A stretch of 64,000 nucleotides of DNA from Crossiella sp. SN42 (GTDB lineage: Bacteria > Actinomycetota > Actinomycetes > Mycobacteriales > Pseudonocardiaceae): positions 1 to 64,000 of the forward strand of contig NZ_JAMHIV010000034.1 in the NCBI RefSeq assembly GCF_023897065.1. Reading direction: 5' to 3'. Position numbers and translations under genes: made by a program. Below the pieces are notes generated by a model, which made no database searches, was not told where the DNA came from, and was given only the letters and a program-made list of their open reading frames with translations. This document shows positions 47,837-56,164 of this stretch, piece after piece (the stretch's first letter is position 1; each line of letters opens with the position of its first letter).

Positions 47837-50114
47837 GCTGCTCGGCCACCCAGGCCGCCACCTGCGCCCTGGACCGCACCCCGAGCCGGGCCAGGATGTG
47901 CTCCAGGTGCGCCTCCGCGGTGCGCTGGGCGATGGTCAGCTCGCGGGCGATCTCCTTGTTGCTCAACCCCCGCGCCACCAGGTGGGCCACCTCCAGCTGC
48001 CGCGGGGTCAGCGTGCTCGGCGCGGCCGGGGCGAGCAGCTCGGTCTCGGCGTAGGTCACCGCCTGGTCCAGGTCGAAGCGCAGCCCACGCCGCCGCGCGG
48101 CCTCGAACGCGCCCGCGGACAAGGACTGGCGCATCCGCGCGGTCGCCTCGGCCCGGTGCCGGGCGATCCCGTCGATCCGGAAGAAGCTGGTGCCCACCGG
48201 GGTCAGCACCGACTCCACCGCGCCGGTCAGGCAGGCCGCCGCGGCGTGCCGCCCCTGTGCGGCGAAGGCCCAGGACAGGATCTCCAGGGTCATGCCCAGG
48301 CCGAAGCGGTCGGCGAAGCTGCGCTTGAGCCGGATGCTCTCCAGCAGCAGCGGCAGCGCCGCCGCGGGCCGCCCGTCCAGCCAGTGCGCCAGGCCGGTCA
48401 GCGTCTGCGCCCAGGTGCGGATCCACACCTCGCCCGCGGGCTCCACGATCGCGATCGCCTCCTGGCAGCGCGCCACCGCGTGCGCCAGGTCCTGCTGCGC
48501 CTGGTCGGCGCGCAGGCAGCGGCACAGTGCCTGCTGCATCATGGCCAGGCTCGCGCCCAGCTGGTCGCCGACGTCGAGGTGGCGCTCGATCGCCCCCTGG
48601 AAGAGCGTGATCGCCTCGGTGATCTCGCCGGTGTACATGGCGTGGGCGGCCCGGTACTGCACCGCGTAGGCCAGCACGCCCTCCGCGCCCAGCTCGCGGG
48701 CCAGCTCCTCGCACTCCAGCACCGCGGCCCGCATGGTGGCCGGCTCCCCGCGCAGCGCCGCGACCTGCGCGGTCACCCACAGCGCGGTGGCCCGCAGCTC
48801 GGTCGGCTCCGGGGCGGCGCCCAGCGCGCGGGTCAGCCACAGCTGGCCCTCCTCGGTGGCCCCGCACACCGCCCAGTACCACCTGAGCGCGGTGACCAGC
48901 CGCAGCGCCACCTGCGCGCCGCCGGGCTCGGCCAGGCTGAACTCCAGCGCGGCCCGCAGGTTGCCCAGCTCGGCGTCGCAGCGCCTGCTCCACCGGGCTT
49001 GCTCCGGCCCGTGCCAGCCCCGGTCGAAGCCAATCGCCAGCCGCAGGTAGTGATCCCGGTGCCGCCGCCGCCAGCGGAGCAGCTGGCCCTGGCCGGTCAG
49101 CCGGTCCCGGCCGTACTGGCGGATGGTCTCCAGCATCCGGTACCTGGCCGTGCCCTCGCCCTCGACCCGGCTGACCACCGACTTGTCCACCAGCCCGGTC
49201 AGCGCGTCCAGCACCTGGCCGCGGGCCAGGTCCTCGCCGGTGGCGATCTCCTCGGCGGCGGCCAGGTCGAAGCCGCCGGAACACACCGACAGCCGCTCCC
49301 ACAGGATCCGCTCAGCCGGGGAGCACAGGCCGAAGCTCCACTCCACGGTGGCCCGCATGGTCTGCTGCCGGGGCGTCGCGGTGGTCGCGCAGAGCAGCAG
49401 GTCGAACCGATGGCCGAACTCCGCCAGCAGGTCCGCCGGCCCGCTGCCGGGCAGCTGGGCGGCGGCCAGCTCGATGGCCAGCGGGATGCCCTCCAGGCGG
49501 CGGCAGAGCTGGGTGATCGGTTCCCGGTTGCGGCTGTCCACGCGGAGCCCGCCGCGGGCCAGCAGCAGCCGGACCGAGCCGAAGCCGCGCAGCTCCTCCA
49601 GGGTCAGCCGCCTGCCGGTGGGCGGCACGTCCAGCGGGGGCACCGGCAGCAGGTGCTCCCCGCCGATTCCGAGGGCCTGGCGGCCGGTGGCCAGCACAGT
49701 CAGGCCGGGGGCCTGCGGCAGCAGCGCGCTGACCAGTTCGGCGCAGGCGGCCACCAGGTGCTCGCAGTTGTCCAGCACCAGCAGCAGCCGCCGCTCGCGC
49801 AGGAACTCCCGCATCGCGGCCATCGGCGGCCGGGCCGAGCGCTCGGTGGCGCCGAGCCGGTTGGCCACGGTCTGGGCGAGCAGGCCGGGATCGTCCAGCG
49901 CGGCCAGCTCCACGTGCCACACCCCGTCCGGGAAGGCCCGCCGGGACTGCTCGGCCACCCGCGCGGCCAGCCTGCTCTTGCCCACCCCGCCCGGCCCGGT
50001 CAGGGTGACCAGCCGGTGGTCGAGCAGCAGCCTGCGGGCCCGGGCGATCTCCGCGGCCCGGTCGATGAAGGAGCTCATCTCGACCGGCAGGTTGCCTGGT
50101 GCCGCCGAAGCCAT
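47826..50114 (-). CDS. Large NB-ARC ATPase/TPR/LuxR transcriptional regulator
   Basis: 762 residues from ATG at 50114 (ATG at 50078 and upstream starts possible). N-terminal STAND/NB-ARC ATPase: Walker A LTGPGGVGKSRLA, Walker B LLLVLDNCEHLV, sensor ATGRQALGI, then a winged helix, a helical TPR-like region (about 380-680) and a C-terminal LuxR helix-turn-helix (LTPRQLEVAHLVARGLSNKE). There is no N-terminal SARP domain. Such proteins act as ATP-dependent pathway activators in actinomycetes. Neighbours do not reveal its regulon. Confidence 0.9.
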   Translation of the reverse strand: MASAAPGNLPVEMSSFIDRAAEIARARRLLLDHRLVTLTGPGGVGKSRLAARVAEQSRRAFPDGVWHVELAALDDPGLLAQTVANRLGATERSARPPMAAMREFLRERRLLLVLDNCEHLVAACAELVSALLPQAPGLTVLATGRQALGIGGEHLLPVPPLDVPPTGRRLTLEELRGFGSVRLLLARGGLRVDSRNREPITQLCRRLEGIPLAIELAAAQLPGSGPADLLAEFGHRFDLLLCATTATPRQQTMRATVEWSFGLCSPAERILWERLSVCSGGFDLAAAEEIATGEDLARGQVLDALTGLVDKSVVSRVEGEGTARYRMLETIRQYGRDRLTGQGQLLRWRRRHRDHYLRLAIGFDRGWHGPEQARWSRRCDAELGNLRAALEFSLAEPGGAQVALRLVTALRWYWAVCGATEEGQLWLTRALGAAPEPTELRATALWVTAQVAALRGEPATMRAAVLECEELARELGAEGVLAYAVQYRAAHAMYTGEITEAITLFQGAIERHLDVGDQLGASLAMMQQALCRCLRADQAQQDLAHAVARCQEAIAIVEPAGEVWIRTWAQTLTGLAHWLDGRPAAALPLLLESIRLKRSFADRFGLGMTLEILSWAFAAQGRHAAAACLTGAVESVLTPVGTSFFRIDGIARHRAEATARMRQSLSAGAFEAARRRGLRFDLDQAVTYAETELLAPAAPSTLTPRQLEVAHLVARGLSNKEIARELTIAQRTAEAHLEHILARLGVRSRAQVAAWVAEQLRP

Positions 50115-50284
50115 TGCGTGCACATTACGGCACTCTCCGTAGAAGATCATCGCGCTATGGTTGGTTACAGACACATGCAAACTGCAAATAACACAAAAAG
50201 CAGTAGTACTCCCGATGTGCCGGGAGAGCACGCCGTGTGACGCTTCCGGTACCCAGCGAAGGGCAACTCGGTAGGAGGCGCCCG

Positions 50285-50998
50285 GTGGACGGCACCGGTT
50301 TTCTGGATGTCGAGGTTCGGGACGAGGCGCGGGTACGGGTCGTCGGACTGGCGGGCGAGCTGGACCGGATCGCGTGTTACGAGGTGCGGCAGCTGCTGCT
50401 CGGCCTGGCGGTGGAGCGACCCAAGGCGATCATCGTGGAGCTGGGTGAGGTCAAGGTGACCTCGCCGGCGTTGCTGGTGGTCTTCGACGTGGTCGCGGCC
50501 GAGGTCGCCGACTGGCCGGGGGTGCCGGTGCTGCTGGCCATCACCAGCCCGTCGGTGCGGTTGATCTTCGCCGCGGTGCGGCTGCCGGAACGGGTGCTGG
50601 CCTGCCACAGCGTGGCCGAGGCGATGGCCGCGCTGGACACCGGTCCGCGCGGGCGGCGACTACGCCTGCCGGTGCCGGCCTCGCCCTCCGGTGAGCTGCT
50701 GGCCAGGGCCGCGGCCGAGCAGATCTGCCAGAGCTGGCGGCTGCCCGGCCTGACCGAGGTGCTGCCGCCGGTGGCCGCCGACCTGGTCGCGCACACCGCC
50801 GCCGAGCGCGGTGAGTGCGTGACCTTGCAGTTCTGGACCGACGTGCAGCGGATGGTGGTCTCGGTGCGCGGGCTGCTGCGCGGCGGCAGCGCGCTGGCCG
50901 TGCCGGCCTGGCGGGACTCGGTCTCCGGGCACACCCCGACCGGCGACGGCGCGGTGGTGCTCTGGACCTCGCTGGGACTGGCTTGCACGAAGGACTGA
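50285..50998 (+). CDS. STAS-domain protein with degenerate HATPase-like C-terminus
   Basis: 237 residues; GTG at 50285 is chosen because taggagg sits seven bases upstream (a GTG at 50237 would add 16 residues). Residues about 5-105 are a STAS domain (VRVVGLAGELDRIACYEVRQ, KAIIVELGEVKVTSPALLVV), as in anti-sigma-factor antagonists; the Ser at the phosphorylation position is present in TSPALL. The C-terminal about 110 residues (LARAAAEQICQSWRLPGLTE, VAADLVAHTAAERGECVTLQ) align in shape with RsbW-like kinases but the N-box Asn is missing (LVAHTAAERG), suggesting a dead kinase-like module. Probably part of a sigma-factor partner-switching circuit with partners elsewhere. Confidence 0.75.
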   Translation: MDGTGFLDVEVRDEARVRVVGLAGELDRIACYEVRQLLLGLAVERPKAIIVELGEVKVTSPALLVVFDVVAAEVADWPGVPVLLAITSPSVRLIFAAVRLPERVLACHSVAEAMAALDTGPRGRRLRLPVPASPSGELLARAAAEQICQSWRLPGLTEVLPPVAADLVAHTAAERGECVTLQFWTDVQRMVVSVRGLLRGGSALAVPAWRDSVSGHTPTGDGAVVLWTSLGLACTKD

Positions 50999-51017
50999 AT
51001 CGCGGTTCACTCCTTGT

Positions 51018-51626
51018 ATGCCGTACCGCCGCACGCCTTCGGTCGACGCGCGCCGCGCCGCGACCAGGGACCGGGTGCTCGGCGCGACCAGGGAGCTGCT
51101 GGCCGAGGCCGGGTACGCCGGTTGCTCGATCGCGGCCGTGGCCAGGCGGGCCGGGGTGGCGGCCGGTTCGGTGTACCTGCACTTCCCGAACAAGGCCGAC
51201 CTGCTGGCCGAGGCGTTCCGGGTGGTCGTCGGGCACGAGGTGGACGCGGTCGCCCAGGCCGTGGCCGCCGCGCCGGACCACCGGGCCGGGGTGGTCGCGG
51301 TGGTGGAGACCTTCGCCGGGCGCGCGCTGAAGTCGCCCCGGCTGGCCTACGCGCTGCTGGCCGAACCCATCGACGCGGCGGTGGAACGCGAGCGCCTGCG
51401 CTTGCGGGTGGCCTTCCGCGACCTGGTCTCCGGTGTGCTGGCCACCGCGGTCGAGCGGGGCGAGCTGCCGCCGCAGAACCCGGCGGTCACCGCGGCCGCG
51501 CTGGTCGGCGCGGTCGGCGAGGTGCTGATCGGCCCACTGGCCGCCGGGCACGCCGACCCGGACACCATCCCGAACCTGATCTCCTTCTGCCTGCGCGCGA
51601 TCGGAGCCCCCAATGCCGACTCATGA
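51018..51626 (+). CDS. TetR-family regulator of the adjacent acyl-CoA dehydrogenase
   Basis: 202 residues. Helix-turn-helix: TRDRVLGATRELLAEAGYAG, CSIAAVARRAGVAAGSVYLH, FPNKADLLAEAF. Its end overlaps the acyl-CoA dehydrogenase start by 14 bases, so it is in the same operon and probably autoregulates it in response to an acyl-CoA (as FadR/PsrA-type TetR proteins do; inference). Confidence 0.9.
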   Translation: MPYRRTPSVDARRAATRDRVLGATRELLAEAGYAGCSIAAVARRAGVAAGSVYLHFPNKADLLAEAFRVVVGHEVDAVAQAVAAAPDHRAGVVAVVETFAGRALKSPRLAYALLAEPIDAAVERERLRLRVAFRDLVSGVLATAVERGELPPQNPAVTAAALVGAVGEVLIGPLAAGHADPDTIPNLISFCLRAIGAPNADS

Positions 51627-53241
51627 AGTCACCAACCAGGTCCCCCCGCTGCTGGACCACGACGTCGCCGCCGACCCGGCCCTGGTGGAGGCGCTGCACC
51701 GGGAAGGCGCGGGCTGGGCCGAGCCCGAGCTGCACGAGCTGGGCCGCCTGGCCGGGAGTGAGCAGGCCCAGGAGTGGGGCCGCCAGGCCAATGACCACCC
51801 GCCGGTGCTGCGCACGCACGACCGGTACGGGCACCGGATCGACGAGGTCGACTTCCACCCGGCCTGGCACCAGCTGATGACGGTCGCGGTCGGCCACGGC
51901 CTGCACGCCGCGCCCTGGCGGGATCAGCGGGCCGGGACGCACGTGGCCCGCGCGGCCAAGTTCTTCGCCTGGGGCCAGGTAGAGCCGGGGCACAGCTGCC
52001 CGATCTCGATGACCTACGCCGCCGTGCCCGCGCTGCGCGCCACCCCCGAGCTGGCCGCGCGCTACGAGCCGCTGCTGGCCGCGCCGGAGTACGACTTCGG
52101 GCTGCGCGAGCCCTCGGGCAAGCGCGGGCTGATCGCGGGCATGTCGATGACGGAGAAGCAGGGCGGCTCCGACGTCCGGGCCAACACCACCAGCGCTGCC
52201 CCCATCGGCGACGGCGGGTACACCCTGGTGGGGCACAAGTGGTTCACCAGCGCGCCGATGTCGGACATGTTCCTCACCCTGGCCCAGGCGCCCGGCGGCC
52301 TGTCCTGCTTCCTGCTGCCCAGGGTGCTGCCCGACGGCACCCGCAACCGGATCCGGCTGCAGCGGCTGAAGGACAAGCTGGGCAACAAGTCCAACGCCTC
52401 CGCCGAGATCGAGTACGAGGACGCGGTGGGCTACCTGGTCGGCGAGGAGGGGCGCGGGGTCCGCACCATCATCGAGATGGTCAACATGACCCGGCTGGAC
52501 TGCTGCCTGGGCTCGGCGGCCGGGATGCGCGCCGGGGTGGTGCAGGCGGTGCACCACGCCACGCACCGCTGGGCCTTCGGCAAAGCCCTGGTGGACCAGC
52601 CGCTGATGGCCACCGTGCTGGCCGACCTGGTGATCGAGTCCGAGGCCGCCACCACCATGGCGATGCGGCTGGCCGGGGCCACCGACCGCGCCCAGCACGG
52701 CGACGAGCAGGAGACGTTGTTCCGCCGGATCGGCCTGGCGGTGTCGAAGTACTGGCTGTGCAAACGCGGCCCCGCGCACGCGGCCGAGGCGCTGGAATGC
52801 CTGGGCGGCAACGGCTACGTGGAGGAGTCCGGCATGCCCAGGCTCTACCGCGAGGCCCCGCTGATGTCGATCTGGGAGGGCTCCGGCAACGTGGCCGCCC
52901 TGGACGCCCTGCGCGCCATGGGCCGCCAGCCGGAGACCGTGCGGGCCTACTTCGCTGAGGTGGACACCGCCCGCGGCCTGGACCCCAGGCTGGACGCGTT
53001 CGCGGCGAAGGTGCGCGCCGAGCTGAGCGACCTCACCGACATCGAGGCCCGCGCCCGCCGCGTGGTGGAGCGGATGGCGCTGCTGTTGCAAGGCGTGCAG
53101 CTGGTCCGCCACGGCAGCCCCGCGGTCGCCGAGGCCTTCTGCGCCAGCCGCCTGGCCGGCGACTGGGGCGTGGCCTTCGGCACCCTGCCACCGGGCCTGG
53201 ACCTCAAGGCGATCATCGACCGGGGCCGCACCGTGCGCTAG
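51613..53241 (+). CDS. Acyl-CoA dehydrogenase, AidB-like
   Basis: 542 residues, longer than ordinary acyl-CoA dehydrogenases (about 380) and matching the AidB/ACAD-long type. Flavin-binding landmarks: SCPISMTYAAVPALR, GMSMTEKQGGSDVRANTTSA, KWFTSAPMSDMFLTLAQA, and the C-terminal EALECLGGNGYVEESGMPRL. Possibly acts on long or branched acyl-CoA or, like AidB, is induced by stress. Directly follows and overlaps its TetR regulator. Confidence 0.92.
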   Translation: MPTHEVTNQVPPLLDHDVAADPALVEALHREGAGWAEPELHELGRLAGSEQAQEWGRQANDHPPVLRTHDRYGHRIDEVDFHPAWHQLMTVAVGHGLHAAPWRDQRAGTHVARAAKFFAWGQVEPGHSCPISMTYAAVPALRATPELAARYEPLLAAPEYDFGLREPSGKRGLIAGMSMTEKQGGSDVRANTTSAAPIGDGGYTLVGHKWFTSAPMSDMFLTLAQAPGGLSCFLLPRVLPDGTRNRIRLQRLKDKLGNKSNASAEIEYEDAVGYLVGEEGRGVRTIIEMVNMTRLDCCLGSAAGMRAGVVQAVHHATHRWAFGKALVDQPLMATVLADLVIESEAATTMAMRLAGATDRAQHGDEQETLFRRIGLAVSKYWLCKRGPAHAAEALECLGGNGYVEESGMPRLYREAPLMSIWEGSGNVAALDALRAMGRQPETVRAYFAEVDTARGLDPRLDAFAAKVRAELSDLTDIEARARRVVERMALLLQGVQLVRHGSPAVAEAFCASRLAGDWGVAFGTLPPGLDLKAIIDRGRTVR

Positions 53242-53405
53242 AGAGCGGAACGGGTGAGTCCGGACAGGTGAACGCGCTGCCCGATGGGGCGGCGGAGAGG
53301 GCAGGAAACCCCGCGTCAGATACCGATCGGGCATCCGGCCGTCGCGGACCGCGGACGCTCTCACCGATGCTGACGGCAGTCAGCGACCGGAAACTGTGGC
53401 GCTAG

Positions 53406-53447
53406 GTCGTGTCCCGTGGATCTCGCACGCGATCCACGGGAAACGAC
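53406..53447. repeat. Short palindrome related to the 62.4-kb element
   Basis: cccgtggatc (53413-53422) and gatccacggg (53431-53440) form a perfect stem, extended by gtcg/cgac outside. The core gtggatctcgcacgcgatc also occurs, reverse-complemented, in the right arm of the large palindrome at 62408-62572. It sits between the acyl-CoA dehydrogenase and the CHAT-like gene and could also act as a terminator for the former. Confidence 0.7.
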
Positions 53448-53450
53448 CCA

Positions 53451-53463
53451 GTCCACAGTGGAC
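53451..53463. repeat. 13-bp recurrent palindrome (gtccacagtggac)
   Basis: Intergenic copy of a palindrome found seven times in this window (also 10241, 11030, 13280, 42393, 43036 and 59227). Here it lies 22 bp before the TTG start of the CHAT-like gene. Confidence 0.75.
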
Positions 53464-53484
53464 ACTTGGTGAGGGGGAACCGGC

Positions 53485-54327
53485 TTGTCCTGGTTCCGGC
53501 CGGGGCGGGCCACGCTCGCCGAACCGGCACAGCGCACCCTGCTCTACCTGATGGCGGGCCCGCACGCGGGCGTCGCCGTCCGGCAGGCCGTGGGCGGCGA
53601 CACCGGCGCCATCACCGGCACCCTGGAACTCCCGGGGCTGAGCACCCCCGAGGTCACCGCCGCCGTGCGAACCTTGGCCAAGGCCACCGGCCCCGCGCCC
53701 CTGGCCGCCACCACCCGGATCCGCCTGCTCACCGAGTCCCTGGCGGCCACCGGCGACCTGATCTGGCAGCCGATCCTGGCCGAGTGGCCGGACCTGCGCG
53801 GCACCAAGGTGGAACTGGCCCCGGTCGGCGACATCCTGTACCTGCCGCTGCACACGGCGCTGGTCGAGGGCGTGCCGGCGTGCGTGCTGCTGGACCTGTC
53901 GGTACGGGTGCCGGTGCACGCCCCGGCGATGCCGCCGGTGTCGCTGGGGGAGGGGGCCGCGAGTGGGGTGCGGGACGGGTTGCGCGATGGGAGGAGTGAG
54001 CGGCGGACCTGCCACGGGATCATGGACGCGGACGAGCCGTGGCGCAGCACGGTCCTGCTCGGCCACCGCCCCGCGTCCCCGGAACCGGCCGCCAACCCCC
54101 TCGTCATCCTCTCCGGGGGACGCCTGGCCGCCTTCGACACCCTCCCCGTCCTCGGCGCGCTCTGGCCCCTGCCCGACCCCACCCTCACCGCCGACCTGCT
54201 CGCCCACCTCCACCGCGCCCTGGTCGGCGTCCCCGACACCTGCTCACTGGCCCAGGTCGTCGGCGCCGCGCACCGTCACGGCCTGTGCATCGCGGTCTGG
54301 GGGCCATTCGTCCACTTCGGTGCTTAA
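53485..54327 (+). CDS. CHAT-fold protein lacking the catalytic-cysteine segment
   Basis: 280 residues from TTG with gaggggg upstream. The N-terminal half follows the CHAT (caspase-like) pattern: LWxPL-like DLIWQPILAEWPD, VELAPVGDILYLPLHTALVE, VRVPVHAPA. The His motif is kept in RRTCHGIMDADEPWRSTVLL, and the ending GALWPLPDPTLTADLLAHLH ... WGPFVHFG matches the CHAT C-terminus. Between SGGRLAAFDTL and PVLGALWPL the roughly 35-residue stretch that normally carries LSACxT with the catalytic Cys is absent, so proteolysis is not expected. No repeat or TPR partner domain is attached. Probably a scaffold or decoy, or a decaying gene. Confidence 0.68.
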   Translation: MSWFRPGRATLAEPAQRTLLYLMAGPHAGVAVRQAVGGDTGAITGTLELPGLSTPEVTAAVRTLAKATGPAPLAATTRIRLLTESLAATGDLIWQPILAEWPDLRGTKVELAPVGDILYLPLHTALVEGVPACVLLDLSVRVPVHAPAMPPVSLGEGAASGVRDGLRDGRSERRTCHGIMDADEPWRSTVLLGHRPASPEPAANPLVILSGGRLAAFDTLPVLGALWPLPDPTLTADLLAHLHRALVGVPDTCSLAQVVGAAHRHGLCIAVWGPFVHFGA

Positions 54328-54401
54328 CTCTGCGGGCATGGACGGCGTGCCCGGTTCGTGCCAGGCTCTGTGGTGAGGTCCTGGGGGACTGCAAACCCTT
54401 T

Positions 54402-54418
54402 CCCCGGCAACGCCGGGG
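54402..54418. terminator. Small GC hairpin
   Basis: ccccggc-aac-gccgggg, 75 bp after the CHAT-like stop and about 125 bp before the next start; a weak terminator candidate without a T-run. Confidence 0.45.
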
Positions 54419-54543
54419 CGGGGGTCGCGGTGCTTCCTGCCCTCGTCCTCGCAACCGAGGACTCACCACACCGAGGTTTCCACTCCTCGGTCCGGGGGCG
54501 GCCGCCGGTGCCCCCTGGACCGGGGCCGTGTCTGGAGGTTGTC

Positions 54544-54927
54544 GTGCGCAAGTCCGTTTCCCGTACCGCCCGGCTGGCCCTCACCGCGTTCGCGGTGACC
54601 GCGCTGGCCGGTTCCGCCCTGGCCGGCACCGCCTCGGCGGCGCCCGCCTCGCCCTGCCCGCACTCCGGCGCCTTGTGCCTGTGGGACCAGGAGAACTACC
54701 TGGGCAACCCGTTCAACGTGCGGGCACTCGACCCCGAGCGCGGCACCTGCGTCAACCTCTACGACCACAAGTGGGGCGAGGGCCGGGCCAAGTCCGGCTT
54801 CAACAACGGCTCGCGCACCGCGTCCCTGTTCGCCAGCCGGGACTGCACCGGGCGGCCCTACCCGATCAGCCCCGGCAGCGGCGACCCCTCGATCGACCTC
54901 GCGGCCAACAGCGTCTACGTGTACTGA
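54544..54927 (+). CDS. Secreted peptidase inhibitor family I36-like protein
   Basis: 127 residues from GTG with tctggagg upstream. Signal peptide of about 33 residues ending in TASAAPA. The mature domain has the I36/SMI pattern ALCLWDQENYLGNPFNVRAL, later GFNNGSRTASLFASRDCTGR, with four cysteines (two likely disulfides). The family includes the Streptomyces metalloproteinase inhibitor SMI. First member of the small-secreted-protein cluster. Confidence 0.85.
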   Translation: MRKSVSRTARLALTAFAVTALAGSALAGTASAAPASPCPHSGALCLWDQENYLGNPFNVRALDPERGTCVNLYDHKWGEGRAKSGFNNGSRTASLFASRDCTGRPYPISPGSGDPSIDLAANSVYVY

Positions 54928-54942
54928 GCCACCGGGTCACCC

Positions 54943-54971
54943 GTGCCGGCGGCCGCGCCGCCCGCCGGCAC
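54943..54971 (+). terminator. Hairpin terminator of the I36 gene
   Basis: gtgccggcgg (54943-54952) pairs perfectly with ccgccggcac (54962-54971), 16 bases after the stop. Confidence 0.8.
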
Positions 54972-55081
54972 GAACGGTGATCCACACCACCTGAAAATCT
55001 TGCCCTGCAAGAGTTTGCGGTACGGGCATCCGGTGAATCCCCCTGACACGAACTGTGAACCACAAGTGGAAAGAGGGGGCC

Positions 55082-55513
55082 ATGACGGGTGCGGTGATGG
55101 ATACCGAACACGCTTTCGCGCGCGGCCTGCAGGGCTACATCGCGGAAGTGGCACGGTCGCTCGGTATCGGCCTCGAATCCTGCACGATCGACCCCGAGCC
55201 GCCCGCCTCGGCCTACCTGGCGCTGGACTGGCGGCTGGAACGCTTCCCCGGCCTCGACCTGGCCCTGCTGTGGGACGAAAGCCAGGGCTGGTACGCCGCC
55301 CTGGAGTCCCGCACCGGTGAGGACATGATCACCCTGGCCTACTTCGGCGACGCCCTGCTGCCCGCCCCGGCCGAGGTGCGCGGGTTCCTCGACGACGTGC
55401 GGGCCGGGGAGCACCGGCTCGGCCAGCCCGGCCCGCCGCGGCTGCGCGCGGCCTCCCGCGCCCGGCTGGTCGAGGGGCTGGCCGCCTACCGCGAACACGC
55501 CGAAACGGTCTGA
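55082..55513 (+). CDS. DUF6292-like protein
   Basis: 143 residues; aaagagggggcc precedes the ATG at 55082 (an ATG nine codons earlier is unlikely). No signal. The core (SAYLALDWRLERFPGLDLAL, LWDESQGWYAALESRTG, DALLPAPAEVRGFLDDV) matches a small actinobacterial family I recall as DUF6292. Such proteins often sit near regulatory genes but have no known activity. It interrupts a run of secreted proteins. Confidence 0.65.
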   Translation: MTGAVMDTEHAFARGLQGYIAEVARSLGIGLESCTIDPEPPASAYLALDWRLERFPGLDLALLWDESQGWYAALESRTGEDMITLAYFGDALLPAPAEVRGFLDDVRAGEHRLGQPGPPRLRAASRARLVEGLAAYREHAETV

Positions 55514-55574
55514 CTCCTGCTTTCAGTGGGTTCCGCCGTCCTGGGCGCGAGCTTTGAATTGTCCCACCCGTATA

Positions 55575-55607
55575 CCGACGGGAGCGAGAACCGCTCCCGT
55601 CGGTTTT
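55575..55607 (+). terminator. Perfect hairpin plus T-run just upstream of the SSI-like gene
   Basis: ccgacgggagc (55575-55585) pairs with gctcccgtcgg (55593-55603), a seven-base loop, then tttt at 55604-55607: a textbook intrinsic terminator. It lies 62 bp after the DUF6292-like stop but only a few bases before the ribosome site (ggagg at about 55613) of the next gene, so it could be a terminator, attenuator or 5' stabiliser. Confidence 0.8.
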
Positions 55608-55625
55608 CTGTGTGGAGGCAACACT

Positions 55626-56039
55626 ATGCGCCAACGCTTGTTCGCGACCGCCGCTATTGTCGCGGCCATTTCCGGGGCCGGGCTGACCGCCGGGCCGGTG
55701 AATGCCGGACCGGCCCAGTCCAGCCGCCTGACGCTGACCATCGCCGAGGGTGAGGACCCGGCCCCGATCGCGCACCGCCGCACCCTCACCTGTCAGCCGC
55801 CCGGCGGCGACCACCCCCGCGCCGCAGCCGCCTGCGCCGATCTGACCAGGGCAAACGGAGATCTCGCCCGGCTGCCCGGTGATCCGGCGCACCCCGGCTG
55901 CCCGCGTGACTACCGCCCGGTGACGGTCACCGCCCGCGGACACTGGCAGGGGCGCCCGGTTCGTTTTCAGCGCACTTACCCCAACCAGTGCGTACTCACC
56001 GCATCCACCGGTCCGGTTTTCGACATCCAACCCCGGTAA
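55626..56039 (+). CDS. Secreted subtilisin inhibitor-like (SSI, I16) protein
   Basis: 137 residues; ATG at 55626 with gtggagg upstream. Signal peptide about 27 residues. The mature domain shows the SSI order: LTLTIAEGEDPAPIAHRRTL-TC, AAAACADLTRANGDLARLPG, GCPRDYRPVTVTARGHWQGR, RTYPNQCVLTASTG, with four cysteines. Aligned by eye to Streptomyces SSI (reactive site CPM-VY), the P1 residue here would be Arg (CPR-DY), predicting trypsin-like rather than subtilisin preference (inference). Confidence 0.87.
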   Translation: MRQRLFATAAIVAAISGAGLTAGPVNAGPAQSSRLTLTIAEGEDPAPIAHRRTLTCQPPGGDHPRAAAACADLTRANGDLARLPGDPAHPGCPRDYRPVTVTARGHWQGRPVRFQRTYPNQCVLTASTGPVFDIQPR

Positions 56040-56164
56040 TTGCTTGCACACAGACGCTCGGTATCCCCGATTGATCGCAGCCGGAATTGCTGGACCGGGA
56101 CCCGGCCGGCATGTCTGAATAGTGACCGTTAGCAAGTCCACCCCCATTTCGGAGGTTGAAAGTC

